Source of the DNA: an uncultured Draconibacterium sp.
Lineage (GTDB): Bacteria; Bacteroidota; Bacteroidia; Bacteroidales; Prolixibacteraceae
Length of the DNA stretch: 64,000 bases
Assembly: GCF_963677155.1 (NCBI RefSeq)
Contig: NZ_OY781884.1
Coordinates: forward strand, 1,996,134-2,060,133
Direction: 5' to 3'
Below the pieces are notes generated by a model that was given only the letters and a program-made list of their open reading frames with translations, made no database searches and was not told where the DNA came from. The translations under genes were made by a program, and so were the position numbers. This document shows, piece after piece, positions 24,235 through 33,001 of this stretch (positions within the stretch are counted from its first letter, which is position 1; every line of letters starts with the position of its first letter).

Positions 24235-25998
24235 CTACTCTTTTGAAAGTGAGAACAGAAACTCAACACCGCCCTTTTGCCTGTTTTTTACCGACACCCT
24301 TCCTTTGTGCAGTGTAATGGCATTTTTCACAATTGCCAATCCAAGTCCGGTGCCACCTTTTGCGCGCGACCGACCTTTATCGACCCTATAAAAACGCTCG
24401 AACAATCGGGGCAAATGAGCTTCGGGAATTTCAGAGCCTGAGTTAAAAAATGAGAAATAATAATAATTGTCATCCTGATGATAACAACGGATATGAATTT
24501 GTATTCCCTTACCGCCATAGTTTATGGCATTCTCCATCAGGTTTTGGAAAACGGAGAATAGCAACGATTCGTTTCCATTTATAACCGTTTCCGGTTCTAC
24601 GTCCTCAATAAATTCAATGTTGTTATCTTCAATTTTAATTTGAAAATATTCGTAAATATCGTCGCATACTTGCTTCAGGTCAACTTGTTTCATTTCAAAC
24701 AATTCGCCTGCATCCTCAATGTTGTTAATCAGAGAAACATCGTTAATCAATGTTGTTAAACGCTCCGATTGAAAAAAGGCTTTTTCGAGAAAGTACTTTA
24801 GTTTATCGTGTGGTATGGGCCAGTTATCGAGAATGGTTTCCAGGTACCCGCGAATTGACGATAGCGGCGTTTTTAGTTCGTGTGCAATGTTCGATGTAAG
24901 TTGCTGTTTTAACAAGCGGCGTTTTTCTAAACGGGTAACATCGGTAATCACCACCTCAAAACTTTTGTCGGCAAAAATTATCGTTTGTATTTTATAGTAT
25001 TTTTCGTTCTTCGATACCGTATAAACCAATTGTGGCAGTTTATCGCTTTTACCAAACTCAGGATTAACCAACTCATTATTGATAAACTTATTTAGTTTTT
25101 CAAATTCGGGCAACTTCAAGATTTTACCCGAAGATGTTACCTCCTTTTTCGACATGAGGTTTACAATTTGTACAAAGCGACCATTTGAAAGAGTAATTTT
25201 TCGTTTGTCCGAAAAAAAAGCAATGGCCTCGTCGAGCGCATCAAGATGGTTAAATAACTTTTCTCGCTCGGTCGACAGATCATCCTTTGTTTTCTTCAGG
25301 TTATTATAAATGGTAATAATCTGCGAACTGATGATCCCCAACTCATTATCCGGAAACTCATTGTTGTACTCTACCAACTCGTTGTTTCCTGCTTTTAACG
25401 CAAAGTCTTTTAGTTTTTTAATTGTTCCCGACAGGCGAAGTGTTACCAACGTTAAAAGCAGCCCGATAAAAAAGAACAAGCCAACGATAAACACAATAAA
25501 GTTACGACTGGTTTTCAGGAAATCTTTTACCTCAACATCGTAAACCAGTGCGGCACGTACAAAATACTCCGGATACTGTTTGGCGTAATAGTAAAACTCT
25601 TGCTTTGTTGTTGCCGACACCCGAATGTTCACTCCAATGCCGTGGTCGATTGCTTTCTGAATTTCGGGCCGGTGAAGATGATTTTCCATTTCCTGATAAT
25701 CGTCTACAAAATTATCGTAAAGCACCTGCCCTTTTTTGTTGATAACCGTTATACGTGTATTGTTTTGCGGAAACAGATTGACGACTTCGGCAACCTGATC
25801 GAATTTTTTAGTGGTAAATAAATCATTCTGTTCGATAAACCGGGAAGTAATTTCCGAGGTGTTATTCAGTAATGCCTCAAGCTGCGAGGCCCGAAAGTCT
25901 TTTTCGCGTTCGTACTGGTACACCAAAACTGTAGCGGTAAATATTATAAATACTACACTGTAATAAAAGAATATTTGAGCGCTAAAGTTTTTCTTCAC
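24235..25998 (-). CDS. phoR: PhoR-type membrane histidine kinase
   Basis: About 587 residues from a GTG at 25998 (a TTG lies 6 bp upstream). TM1 at ~9-27, periplasmic sensor of ~135 residues, TM2 at ~167-190, a HAMP-like linker, a PAS-like region (~250-355), HisKA with NIAHELKTPLSSIRGY (H near 373), and HATPase with MENAINYGG, FERFYRVDKGRSR and GGTGLGLAIVK. It lies 21 bp downstream of its response regulator gene. PhoR is inferred from Pho-type neighbours and domain order; the large periplasmic domain may sense a ligand directly. Confidence 0.85.
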   Translation of the reverse strand: MKKNFSAQIFFYYSVVFIIFTATVLVYQYEREKDFRASQLEALLNNTSEITSRFIEQNDLFTTKKFDQVAEVVNLFPQNNTRITVINKKGQVLYDNFVDDYQEMENHLHRPEIQKAIDHGIGVNIRVSATTKQEFYYYAKQYPEYFVRAALVYDVEVKDFLKTSRNFIVFIVGLFFFIGLLLTLVTLRLSGTIKKLKDFALKAGNNELVEYNNEFPDNELGIISSQIITIYNNLKKTKDDLSTEREKLFNHLDALDEAIAFFSDKRKITLSNGRFVQIVNLMSKKEVTSSGKILKLPEFEKLNKFINNELVNPEFGKSDKLPQLVYTVSKNEKYYKIQTIIFADKSFEVVITDVTRLEKRRLLKQQLTSNIAHELKTPLSSIRGYLETILDNWPIPHDKLKYFLEKAFFQSERLTTLINDVSLINNIEDAGELFEMKQVDLKQVCDDIYEYFQIKIEDNNIEFIEDVEPETVINGNESLLFSVFQNLMENAINYGGKGIQIHIRCYHQDDNYYYFSFFNSGSEIPEAHLPRLFERFYRVDKGRSRAKGGTGLGLAIVKNAITLHKGRVSVKNRQKGGVEFLFSLSKE

Positions 25999-26019
25999 TG
26001 ACAATTTATTGCGTTTTTG

Positions 26020-26697
26020 TTATTGAAAACAATAACCGTAACCCGATTTCCCCTTGATGTTCGATCCGTAGTCTCCGATTTTTTTACGTAACCGTGCGAT
26101 GTTAACATCCACATTTCTTTCGGTTACAATTACATCGTCTTTCCAAATTCGCTTTAGAATTTCTTCGCGACTAATGTATTGTCCCATATTTTTCATGAGT
26201 AGCGATAAAATTTCGTACTCTTTACGTGTAAGGTTTACCGGTTCACCCTCAATGGTAGTTGCCTTTTTCTTAAAATCAATTTTAAGCTCCTTATACACCA
26301 CTTTTTTCGATTCTTCGTCGGCTTTTAAACCACGTTTTAAAATGGCTTTAATTCGGGCAACAACCTCTTTAATCGAGAATGGTTTTGAAATGTAATCGTC
26401 GGCACCTACATTAAAACCGGTAAGTATGTCGTTTTCCTCCACCTTTGCAGTTAAAAATATAATGGGCACCTGCAACTTACGGTCTTTCCGGATGATGTTT
26501 GCCACTTTGTACCCCGACACACCTTCCATCATCACATCCAGCAAGATGAGCTGATATTCTTCAAGTGGCATTTCAAGTGCTTCTTCTCCCGAATTGGCAA
26601 TATCTATTGTAAACCCCTCACTTTCAAGATTAAACTGCAATATTTCGCAGAGATCTTTTTCGTCGTCAACAATTAAAACTTTTTGATTTTCTTCCAT
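26020..26697 (-). CDS. phoB: PhoB-type response regulator
   Basis: 225 residues from ATG 26697. Receiver domain with the acidic pair D11-D12, phospho-acceptor D54 (LILLDVMMEG), Thr in IIFLTAK and Lys in YISKPF; then an OmpR/PhoB winged helix with LTRKEYEILSLLM and RNVDVNIARLRKKIG. PhoB-type proteins bind 11-bp-spaced direct repeats, which is what the upstream regions of this island show. Two such arrays lie between this gene and the divergent porin, so autoregulation is likely. Confidence 0.88.
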   Translation of the reverse strand: MEENQKVLIVDDEKDLCEILQFNLESEGFTIDIANSGEEALEMPLEEYQLILLDVMMEGVSGYKVANIIRKDRKLQVPIIFLTAKVEENDILTGFNVGADDYISKPFSIKEVVARIKAILKRGLKADEESKKVVYKELKIDFKKKATTIEGEPVNLTRKEYEILSLLMKNMGQYISREEILKRIWKDDVIVTERNVDVNIARLRKKIGDYGSNIKGKSGYGYCFQ

Positions 26698-26871
26698 ATT
26701 GACCAATTTATGGGAATGATATGAATAATGGCGTATTTAAAAATATGTAGTGCTTTCTAATAAAAATGGAAAAATAGTAAAAATACTCGAATTATTAAGG
26801 AACGGTTAACCACATTAAAAAGCAATTACAACTAACATCCGAATTAATATTACCTATAAGTTATGAAGCAA

Positions 26872-26974
26872 TTACATTTTTATTACATTTTCATTACATT
26901 TCGATTACTTTTATACAAATACCTATTACAGAGCAATTAAGAATGAATTACACTTTGATTAAAAATTATATTTG
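26872..26974 (+). promoter_or_regulatory. Double Pho-box array and promoter of the porin operon (site C)
   Basis: Array 1: TTACA units at 26872, 26883, 26894 and TTACT at 26905, strictly 11 bp apart. Array 2: TTACA at 26926, TTAAG at 26937, TTACA at 26948, TTAAA at 26959, again 11 bp apart. TATATTTG (26967-26974), a full -7 match, follows array 2. Array 1 could serve the divergent phoB gene as well. The clearest repeat array in the window. Confidence 0.72.
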
Positions 26975-27092
26975 CATCCGATTTTTATAAACACTGCGTA
27001 TGAAACCAACGGGAGAAAATTCTGTAATCTGCAACAGAAACCTCATGCAAGTTACATACGATGTTACAAAAAAGAAAAAGACTTTAAATCGT

Positions 27093-28091
27093 ATGAAAAA
27101 GACTTTACTAATTATTGCCCTGATGATAGTTCTCATCAATCGGGGTTTTGCTCAGGATGACGACTTTGTTCCATCCGGGGCAGGATTTGCAACCATTTTT
27201 GCCAATTTCCACCAGGGAGTTACCGATGCGTCAAGCGACGAATCGGCATTTGAACTTGTACGCGGCTATTTGGGTTACGAATACAATTTCAGCCCGAACT
27301 TTTATGCCAAAATCAACCTCGATATTGGTAGCCCCGAAGACCTTTCGGAATACGCCAAATCGCGTCGTTACGCTTATTTCAAAAATGCCTACCTGCGTTA
27401 CTCTGAAGGAAAACTAAAAGTTGAATTCGGATTAATTGGCTTAAAGCAATTTAAGCAAATGGAAAAAGTGTGGGAACGACGCTACCTGATGAAAACACTG
27501 GCCGACGAGAACAAGCTGGGTGCTTCTGCCGACCTTGGAATGAATATTAATTACACAATATCGGATGTGTGGGATATAGATTTCACCATTGCAAACGGCG
27601 AAGGATACAACAACGTTCAAAGCGATGGTGTTTTTAAATATGCTGTTGGCACAAGTATTCAGTTCCTCGAAAATTTTAGTTCGCGATTGTATTACGACAT
27701 CACCAGCGACAACATTTCCCAGTCAACTTATCACGCTTTTCTTTCGTATGATTTTAACGGAAAAGCGAATTTGGCCGGCGAAGGAATTTATCGCGAAAAC
27801 GATGGCTGGGACGAAGGCTACAACCGCTACGGATTTTCGTTATATGGGAAATACAATATTAACAAACGCTACCAGCTATTTGCCCGTTACGACAAAATTA
27901 GCTCGAACAAATTAGACGGAGAGGAAACCCCGTGGAACCTTTCGGATGACGGAAGTGCACTGGTTGCCGGACTTCAGTTTCAGCCCATTAAAAACATCAA
28001 GTTTGCTTTAAACTACCAGGACTGGGTACCTTATGCTGCCAACGCTGATAACAAAGCATTTATTTACCTGAACCTTGAAGTTAAACTCTAA
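27093..28091 (+). CDS. Porin of the phosphate-selective O/P type
   Basis: 332 residues from ATG 27093, where a clean signal peptide begins (KKTLLIIALMIVLINRGFA); an ATG at 27000 would add an odd Lys-rich extension. The rest is a beta-barrel pattern: FELVRGYLGYEYNFSPNFYAK, KINLDIGSPED, FARYDKISSNKL, ending AFIYLNLEVKL. Alternating strands and overall plan fit the Porin_O_P-like family of Bacteroidota. It has the strongest Pho-box array of the window and is followed after 11 bp by a LipL48-like lipoprotein. Family call moderately firm; phosphate specificity inferred. Confidence 0.75.
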   Translation: MKKTLLIIALMIVLINRGFAQDDDFVPSGAGFATIFANFHQGVTDASSDESAFELVRGYLGYEYNFSPNFYAKINLDIGSPEDLSEYAKSRRYAYFKNAYLRYSEGKLKVEFGLIGLKQFKQMEKVWERRYLMKTLADENKLGASADLGMNINYTISDVWDIDFTIANGEGYNNVQSDGVFKYAVGTSIQFLENFSSRLYYDITSDNISQSTYHAFLSYDFNGKANLAGEGIYRENDGWDEGYNRYGFSLYGKYNINKRYQLFARYDKISSNKLDGEETPWNLSDDGSALVAGLQFQPIKNIKFALNYQDWVPYAANADNKAFIYLNLEVKL

Positions 28092-28102
28092 AATCAGCAC
28101 TG

Positions 28103-29410
28103 ATGAAACTAAAAATATTTATAATACTACTTACCGTTTTTATTGTTACATCGTGCCGAAAAAGCGATTACCTGCTTGAAGGTAGTGGCGAAACGATTAC
28201 CGATAACGGTTTTGGAACAGGAACCGTTACCTGGAGCAAAGATAAAGAATATGTGCTTGAAGGACTTGTTTTTGTAAACGACGGGCAAACACTTACCATC
28301 GACCCCGGAACAGTAGTACGGTTCAGGGTAGGGCAAGCCGAAAATGCCAGTGCATTAATTGTGGCGCGCGGCGGAAAAATTATTGCCAACGGAACACCCG
28401 ACGAGCCCATTATCTTTACCGTTGAAGGCGACGATCTGAACGGCTCGATCGATAAAAACGTGAGAGGCCTTTGGGGAGGCCTAATACTATTGGGAAACGC
28501 CCCAATAAACCTGACCGGCGGCGAAGCATCGATTGAAGGTATACCACTGGCCGAACCACGCGGAATTTATGGCGGATTAAATGAAAACGACGACTCGGGA
28601 ATTCTGAAATACGTTTCGATTCGCCACGGGGGAACAAATATTGGCGAAGGCAACGAAATTAACGGATTAACCCTTGGTGGTGTTGGAAGTGCAACCGAAA
28701 TCGACTATGTTGAGGTGATTGCCAATGCCGACGATGGTGTTGAAATATTTGGAGGAACGGTAAACCTGCAACATATGGTGGTATCGGGATGCGACGACGA
28801 TGCTTTCGACTACGACCTGGGATGGTCGGGTAATGGCCAGTTTTGGCTGGGTGTGCAAAACGGCCTGGTTGGCGACAACCTAATTGAAGCAGGCGGAGGC
28901 GTTGATCCGGTTTACGGACTGCCCCACTCGCTGCCCAATATTTTTAACATTACAATGGTGGGCAACGGCGACTCGAACGGCGGAAATACCATTCTGTTTG
29001 ATAACAACGCCGGAGGATTGATCGCTAACTCTGTTTTTATGAATAAAAGAAACGGCATTTTACTTGAAGTAAGCGACCAACAACACGATAGTTTTAGCCA
29101 ATGGAAAAACGGAAAACTGGGCGTAAAAAACAATATTTTTTACCAGATTGCCAACACTACCGGCTCCACTTTTAAACTCACCGGCAATTACACACCCGAG
29201 ATGCAAAACGAGTGGCAAGCAGCGTTTAACACCTCGAAAAACGAAACCGTCAATCCATTGATCAACACCGAATCGGGAAGCTATTTACCCGAAGAAAAAA
29301 TTAAGGGCGATTTACACGATTTCCCATTGCCGTGGTTTCAGATTGTTGACTTTAAAGGCGCTTTTGGCGAAGACGACTGGACACAAGGCTGGACATTGCT
29401 TGCGAAGTAA
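28103..29410 (+). CDS. Single-copy LipL48-like lipoprotein
   Basis: 435 residues with a lipoprotein signal (IVTSC18RKSD). One copy of the beta-helix-like unit duplicated in the gene at 18950: GQTLTIDPGTVVRFRVGQ, RGLWGGLILLGNAPIN, GILKYVSIRHGGTNIGEGNE, ADDGVEIFGGTVN, GCDDDAFDYDLGWSG. Second gene of the porin operon. Both LipL48-like proteins therefore flank the PhoR/PhoB-type genes in Pho-box operons together with an outer-membrane channel. Function inferred as a surface partner of the porin or ligand binder. Confidence 0.78.
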   Translation: MKLKIFIILLTVFIVTSCRKSDYLLEGSGETITDNGFGTGTVTWSKDKEYVLEGLVFVNDGQTLTIDPGTVVRFRVGQAENASALIVARGGKIIANGTPDEPIIFTVEGDDLNGSIDKNVRGLWGGLILLGNAPINLTGGEASIEGIPLAEPRGIYGGLNENDDSGILKYVSIRHGGTNIGEGNEINGLTLGGVGSATEIDYVEVIANADDGVEIFGGTVNLQHMVVSGCDDDAFDYDLGWSGNGQFWLGVQNGLVGDNLIEAGGGVDPVYGLPHSLPNIFNITMVGNGDSNGGNTILFDNNAGGLIANSVFMNKRNGILLEVSDQQHDSFSQWKNGKLGVKNNIFYQIANTTGSTFKLTGNYTPEMQNEWQAAFNTSKNETVNPLINTESGSYLPEEKIKGDLHDFPLPWFQIVDFKGAFGEDDWTQGWTLLAK

Positions 29411-29458
29411 AATGTTAGACTGATAACACAACTTGAAACGAGATACGCAAATAAAGAG

Positions 29459-29499
29459 TCCGGGGCTATATTTAAATCGATTGTACAGCCCCGGATTTT
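29459..29499 (+). terminator. Terminator of the porin operon
   Basis: TCCGGGGCT (29459-29467) pairs with AGCCCCGGA (29487-29495), a 9-bp perfect stem with a 19-nt loop, followed by TTTTA. It is ~50 bp past the last gene. Confidence 0.75.
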
Positions 29500-29735
29500 A
29501 CTAATATTAAACGTTAAACGGAACGCGATACAATCGCACACCAACGAGGAATTGATTATTTCTTGATTCAGAAACTATGCACAACGGCAGTCTGTTAAAA
29601 AATAAAATTATAGCCCTTCTATTTGGGTTTAAGCTCAGTTCTTTGTTAGGCTTAGTTTTTTTATACACATTCTCATATTCAATCCTATTTCTACATCCCA
29701 ATTTGTAAATAAACTAAACTAAAAACATTTTCAGC

Positions 29736-30278
29736 TTAATTATTATATTCATCCAATTGCTTTGTCAATGCTGCGGCATTACTTGGTCTCTCAGCTTTTT
29801 TTACAACAATTTCTCCTTTCCTATTTATAATTGCATATTGAGGAATCGATATACTTAAGTTTCCATTTTCGTCTGTCAAGAATAATGAAACTATATCTTT
29901 AGAAAATATGCTGTCTGACTCTTCAGTTGAATGAAATGATGTAAAGTAGCCACTGATCGTGTCATTTTTTAGAATCTGAATACTCTTTTTAATATCTTCC
30001 GCATTGTCAAGAGAAATGTAAAGTCTGACAATATTGTTTTCTTTAAAATATGACTCCATTTTCTTCGATTCTTTAAGTTCGGAAATGCATGGTTTACACC
30101 ATGAAGCCATCAGATCAAGGTAAATAACTTTACCATCAAATTGCTTTATCAAATTATCAAATGAAATGGGATTGTTGAGAATAATCAACTGTGAATTATT
30201 TATACCCAGATCTTTTTGTGCCTTACTTATTATTGGAATCAAAAAAATGATCAAAATTGAAAAAACTATTTTCTTCAT
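29736..30278 (-). CDS. TlpA-like thioredoxin-fold protein
   Basis: 180 residues: signal peptide, then a TlpA/AhpC-type redoxin domain with DLMASWCKPCISELK (WCxxC active site, ~57-61) and the cis-Pro region SISIPQYAIINRKG. An exported disulfide reductase or heme/thiol maturation protein. Codon use is more AT-rich than in neighbouring island genes, and the attC-like element at 30343-30482 lies just before its start, so it looks like a cassette gene. Confidence 0.85.
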   Translation of the reverse strand: MKKIVFSILIIFLIPIISKAQKDLGINNSQLIILNNPISFDNLIKQFDGKVIYLDLMASWCKPCISELKESKKMESYFKENNIVRLYISLDNAEDIKKSIQILKNDTISGYFTSFHSTEESDSIFSKDIVSLFLTDENGNLSISIPQYAIINRKGEIVVKKAERPSNAAALTKQLDEYNN

Positions 30279-30342
30279 ATTTATTGCTTGTTTTGTTTTT
30301 AAAAATATTTCTAAAATATAAAGCTGTGATCAACTTTTCAAA

Positions 30343-30482
30343 GTTATGCATAACGGTTGGTACATGTTGTCGGGGCGGATTTCGAAGAGCGTTCCTGTCC
30401 GAAGGACACGGAACTGTGAAACGAGAATCCGCAGTTGGCGTACCACCGAACCCCGCCCTGCAATATGTACTGTGTTATGCCC
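30343..30482 (-). repeat. attC-like palindromic element 1
   Basis: Read on the minus strand: GGCATAAC, 3-nt spacer ACA, GTACAT, a 6-nt gap, a GC-rich arm, a ~50-nt middle, the matching GC arm, a 6-nt gap, ATGTAC, 5-nt spacer CAACC, GTTATGC. The end boxes fit attC R'' (RYYYAAC-like) and R' (GTTRRRY-like). The 3/5 spacer asymmetry is as in integron cassette sites. Length ~135 bp. Confidence 0.55.
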
Positions 30483-30488
30483 AGTTTG

Positions 30489-31520
30489 TTATATTGTCAT
30501 TATTAGGTCAATTGTTTTTTGTCTAATATTTTGGTATAGATTAACAAAATCATCTTTAAAAATAAATGCAGTCAAAGGGTACTCTTTCCCATTTGAATTA
30601 GGTAATATTTGTCGTGAACTCATTTTTATAGTTGCAAAAACTGTGTTAGGTGAATTAACAATTTTATCTATAGATTTTTCAATATCAGTTATAGAATGGC
30701 TAAACAGCAACTTAAAATCGAAAAAATCATCACTTTTTTTCATTTCTTGTCTAATCAAGTCTTCTGTAGCGAAAGGACTTATTTCTATTGTGTCAATTGA
30801 TATAAAGCATTTTACAAGACGATATTTGAATTTTTCAGCATCCTTGTCGATAATCTCTTTTGCAGGACCTTGCAACTCCAATGAACAGAAATCTATTATT
30901 TTATTTTCTTTAAATTCTTTCCCAATACCATATAGCTCTGCCAATATTACAGATAGCTTTGATTCTCCTAAAGTTAATTTTTGAAGAATACTACTCAACT
31001 TCTCTTGAATTGATTTTCCACTATTTAGAGAAGGTAAAGATTGCAACCAATCATTGATTTTAATTGTTTCATGCCCTAAAGCTTCTGAATTTGAAGTTCC
31101 ATGTCGATAATAAACTTTACCGATTTCCAGTCCTCTTAATTTGGACGTAGGAGTTAATGGTGCCGAATACTTCGTAACAGGAAATTCAATAATGCCAAAC
31201 TCTTTTTCCAAACATTTTAATTTGTAGTATGAAAAAACTGGTCGAGGATAAACCTTATTTTTTACTTTGTCTTGCAAAATTGCATCGTCAATGTCAGCAT
31301 CTAATCCATGAAACACTTTTTCTCCATTATCTTTTTCTTCAACTCCAATAATTATAAATGAACTTTCTTTTCGGATTGTGTTAGACATACAAATTACATC
31401 TTTAACAAAGTCACTTGTAGCCTTTTCTTTATCTGAGAAGTCATACATTTTCGTTTTAAAATCAAGAACTGATGATTCTTGAGCCTCAATCAATATTTTT
31501 AATTTATTTTCAGTTATCAT
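30489..31520 (-). CDS. AlbA_2/Schlafen-type putative nucleic-acid-binding protein
   Basis: 343 residues. The N-terminal ~150 residues follow the Schlafen AlbA_2 pattern: E.SVLDFKTKMYDF, KDVICMSNTIRKESSFIIIGVEE, KVYPRPVFSYYKL, GIIEFPVTK, GKVYYRHGTSN. The C-terminal half (~170-343) is helical and unrecognised. Such proteins are common in mobile and defence-rich regions, but no partner is visible. It sits between two attC-like elements, low in GC, and I regard it as a cassette gene. Confidence 0.75.
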   Translation of the reverse strand: MITENKLKILIEAQESSVLDFKTKMYDFSDKEKATSDFVKDVICMSNTIRKESSFIIIGVEEKDNGEKVFHGLDADIDDAILQDKVKNKVYPRPVFSYYKLKCLEKEFGIIEFPVTKYSAPLTPTSKLRGLEIGKVYYRHGTSNSEALGHETIKINDWLQSLPSLNSGKSIQEKLSSILQKLTLGESKLSVILAELYGIGKEFKENKIIDFCSLELQGPAKEIIDKDAEKFKYRLVKCFISIDTIEISPFATEDLIRQEMKKSDDFFDFKLLFSHSITDIEKSIDKIVNSPNTVFATIKMSSRQILPNSNGKEYPLTAFIFKDDFVNLYQNIRQKTIDLIMTI

Positions 31521-31535
31521 TCTGTCTTTATTATT

Positions 31536-31668
31536 GGCTATAACGGTTTGTGTAAGTTGCGTTGCGGATTGCGGTGTGATTTCCTGTCGAGCCGCAATAT
31601 TGTTGTTGCGAGTTCAATAGTAAGTTGTCAGCACGAAAACCGCAATGAAATTTACACTTTGTTAGGCG
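31536..31668 (-). repeat. attC-like palindromic element 2
   Basis: Minus strand: GCCTAAC, spacer AAA, GTGTAA, 6-nt gap, TTGCGG arm, middle, CCGCAA arm, 6-nt gap, TTACAC, spacer AAACC, GTTATAG. The plan and the 3/5 spacer asymmetry equal element 1 although the sequences differ, so structure rather than sequence is conserved, as in attC sites. ~133 bp. Confidence 0.58.
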
Positions 31669-31675
31669 TAGTTAT

Positions 31676-32407
31676 TTATAATTGTTGATACTTTCTTTTA
31701 TACATTTCAATATAATGTCCTAACTGCCAACCCAAGATATTTAGCTTGTCGATGTCCACTTCTATATCTTTGGTCTTGCTAATTTGTGATATACATAAAT
31801 ACTCATGACTAAATTTTTCTTGTTTTGTTTTAATTTGGGTCATAAGTACATCTCTCCAAATAATCAATTCTTTTTCATCTATCTTAATTCCTTTTTTGTT
31901 TAAAATCATTTTGGGTTTATTGTTTTTGATTTTCATGGCAGCCCAAATTATTACTCCAATGAAGAAGGTTGTTGAGCCGATAATCAAAACTTTTATGAAT
32001 TCATCATTCATATTTTTCCTGAGATAATAAAGTATTCCAACGATAAAGAACAAACTTGGAAATATGTGGTAGAATAAATAGTGAATAGTTGACCTTTTAA
32101 TTTCCAAAATCAAAGGAAGCTTTGCCCCTAATTTAGATTTGCTTCTTTCCGAAATATGAGTTTGTTCGTAAGATATAGTGTTAGAATTAACTTTTCTTCC
32201 TAAGCTATTTCCTTGCTCATTTAAACCACTGTAAAATGCTTTCTTGTTATTTTTTAGCGTTTGGTACTCATCATTGTCAAACTTATAATTTATACAATCT
32301 TGTCCAAAATGTGGCTTTTGCTGGGAAATCTTACAGACCATTCCAAGAGGATATTTTATTCCTCTATTTTTACAAATCTTGCAATATGATAATTCGGTAT
32401 TCGTCAT
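31676..32407 (-). CDS. Membrane protein with N-terminal Cys cluster
   Basis: 243 residues. The start has a zinc-knuckle-like cluster (CKICKNRG...C...C, residues ~9-39), then a linker, two membrane segments (~110-127 and ~136-157) and a basic cytoplasmic tail (~160-243). I do not recognise the family. Its start follows a GTTAGGC box (32410-32416 region on the minus strand) and its stop is 8 bp before an attC-like element, so it has the layout of an integron-type cassette. AT-rich. Confidence 0.65.
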   Translation of the reverse strand: MTNTELSYCKICKNRGIKYPLGMVCKISQQKPHFGQDCINYKFDNDEYQTLKNNKKAFYSGLNEQGNSLGRKVNSNTISYEQTHISERSKSKLGAKLPLILEIKRSTIHYLFYHIFPSLFFIVGILYYLRKNMNDEFIKVLIIGSTTFFIGVIIWAAMKIKNNKPKMILNKKGIKIDEKELIIWRDVLMTQIKTKQEKFSHEYLCISQISKTKDIEVDIDKLNILGWQLGHYIEMYKRKYQQL

Positions 32408-32637
32408 TTTATAATTACGCCTAACTAGTATATAACATCAATTGTAGTTATCCCACTTAAAGCGGTAGATAACAACACTTATTATGTTGAGTTATTATTT
32501 TATATTATTTGTGGGTGCGTGTTCACTTGTTTTTGGTTTTAGCGTTATAAATGTAATCAAAACTTATATAAATAGTAGTTGGCAGGGTAAAAAACTCCGC
32601 TGTTGGCGGTAAGCTTTCCGCAGCTAGAAAAAGTACG
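32408..32637. other. Intergenic region with no clear gene
   Basis: AT-rich. The GTTAGGC motif at its left end may be the R' half of a degraded attC-like site. A 60-100 codon frame covers the right part on each strand, but these arise from the 21-bp tandem repeat next to it. Confidence 0.4.
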
Positions 32638-32821
32638 TCCGCCGATGCTTTTTAGCCGTCCTACACCGAAAAAATGTGCTCCTACATCGAAAATAACCGT
32701 TCCTACACCAATAATTGGTCGTCCTACATCGAAAAGCAGGCGTCCTACACCGTCAGAATCATTTCCTACATTACATTTGTCTCGTCCTACATGTGTAGGA
32801 CGATCATTTTGTAGTGTAGGG
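32638..32821. repeat. 21-bp tandem array with conserved TCCTACAYC box
   Basis: TCCTACA(C/T)C-type boxes start at 32659, 32680, 32701, 32722, 32743, 32764 and 32785, every one exactly 21 bp apart, with a degenerate unit at 32638. Two inverted units (GTAGGA at 32795, GTAGGG at 32816) are also 21 bp apart. The 12 bp between boxes vary. Because 21 is a multiple of 3, frames stay open on both strands (heptapeptide repeats), which I do not take as genes. Confidence 0.75.
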
Positions 32822-33001
32822 AATACGAAGTTAAACATATAATTCACTTCAAGTTAGGGCTTATAGTAAACATCTGCACAATTTTTTCTTATATTATATA
32901 GCAGAAGGCCGGGATTATAATTCAAACCCTACTGCGGTTCAAACCCGATTAATACCTTGAACAGGAAGACAACACTTTTGCTTTTAGCTACATCCTTTAG
33001 C

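Noticed and set aside
32638-32821. Possible CRISPR array
   Set aside because: Conserved box is only ~9 bp, spacing 21 bp, no spacers of 25-40 bp and no cas genes.
32557-32847. Frames of 96 and 79 codons on opposite strands with heptapeptide repeats
   Set aside because: Both are a consequence of the 21-bp tandem array; no start signal, no conserved non-repeat domain. Recorded as a repeat.
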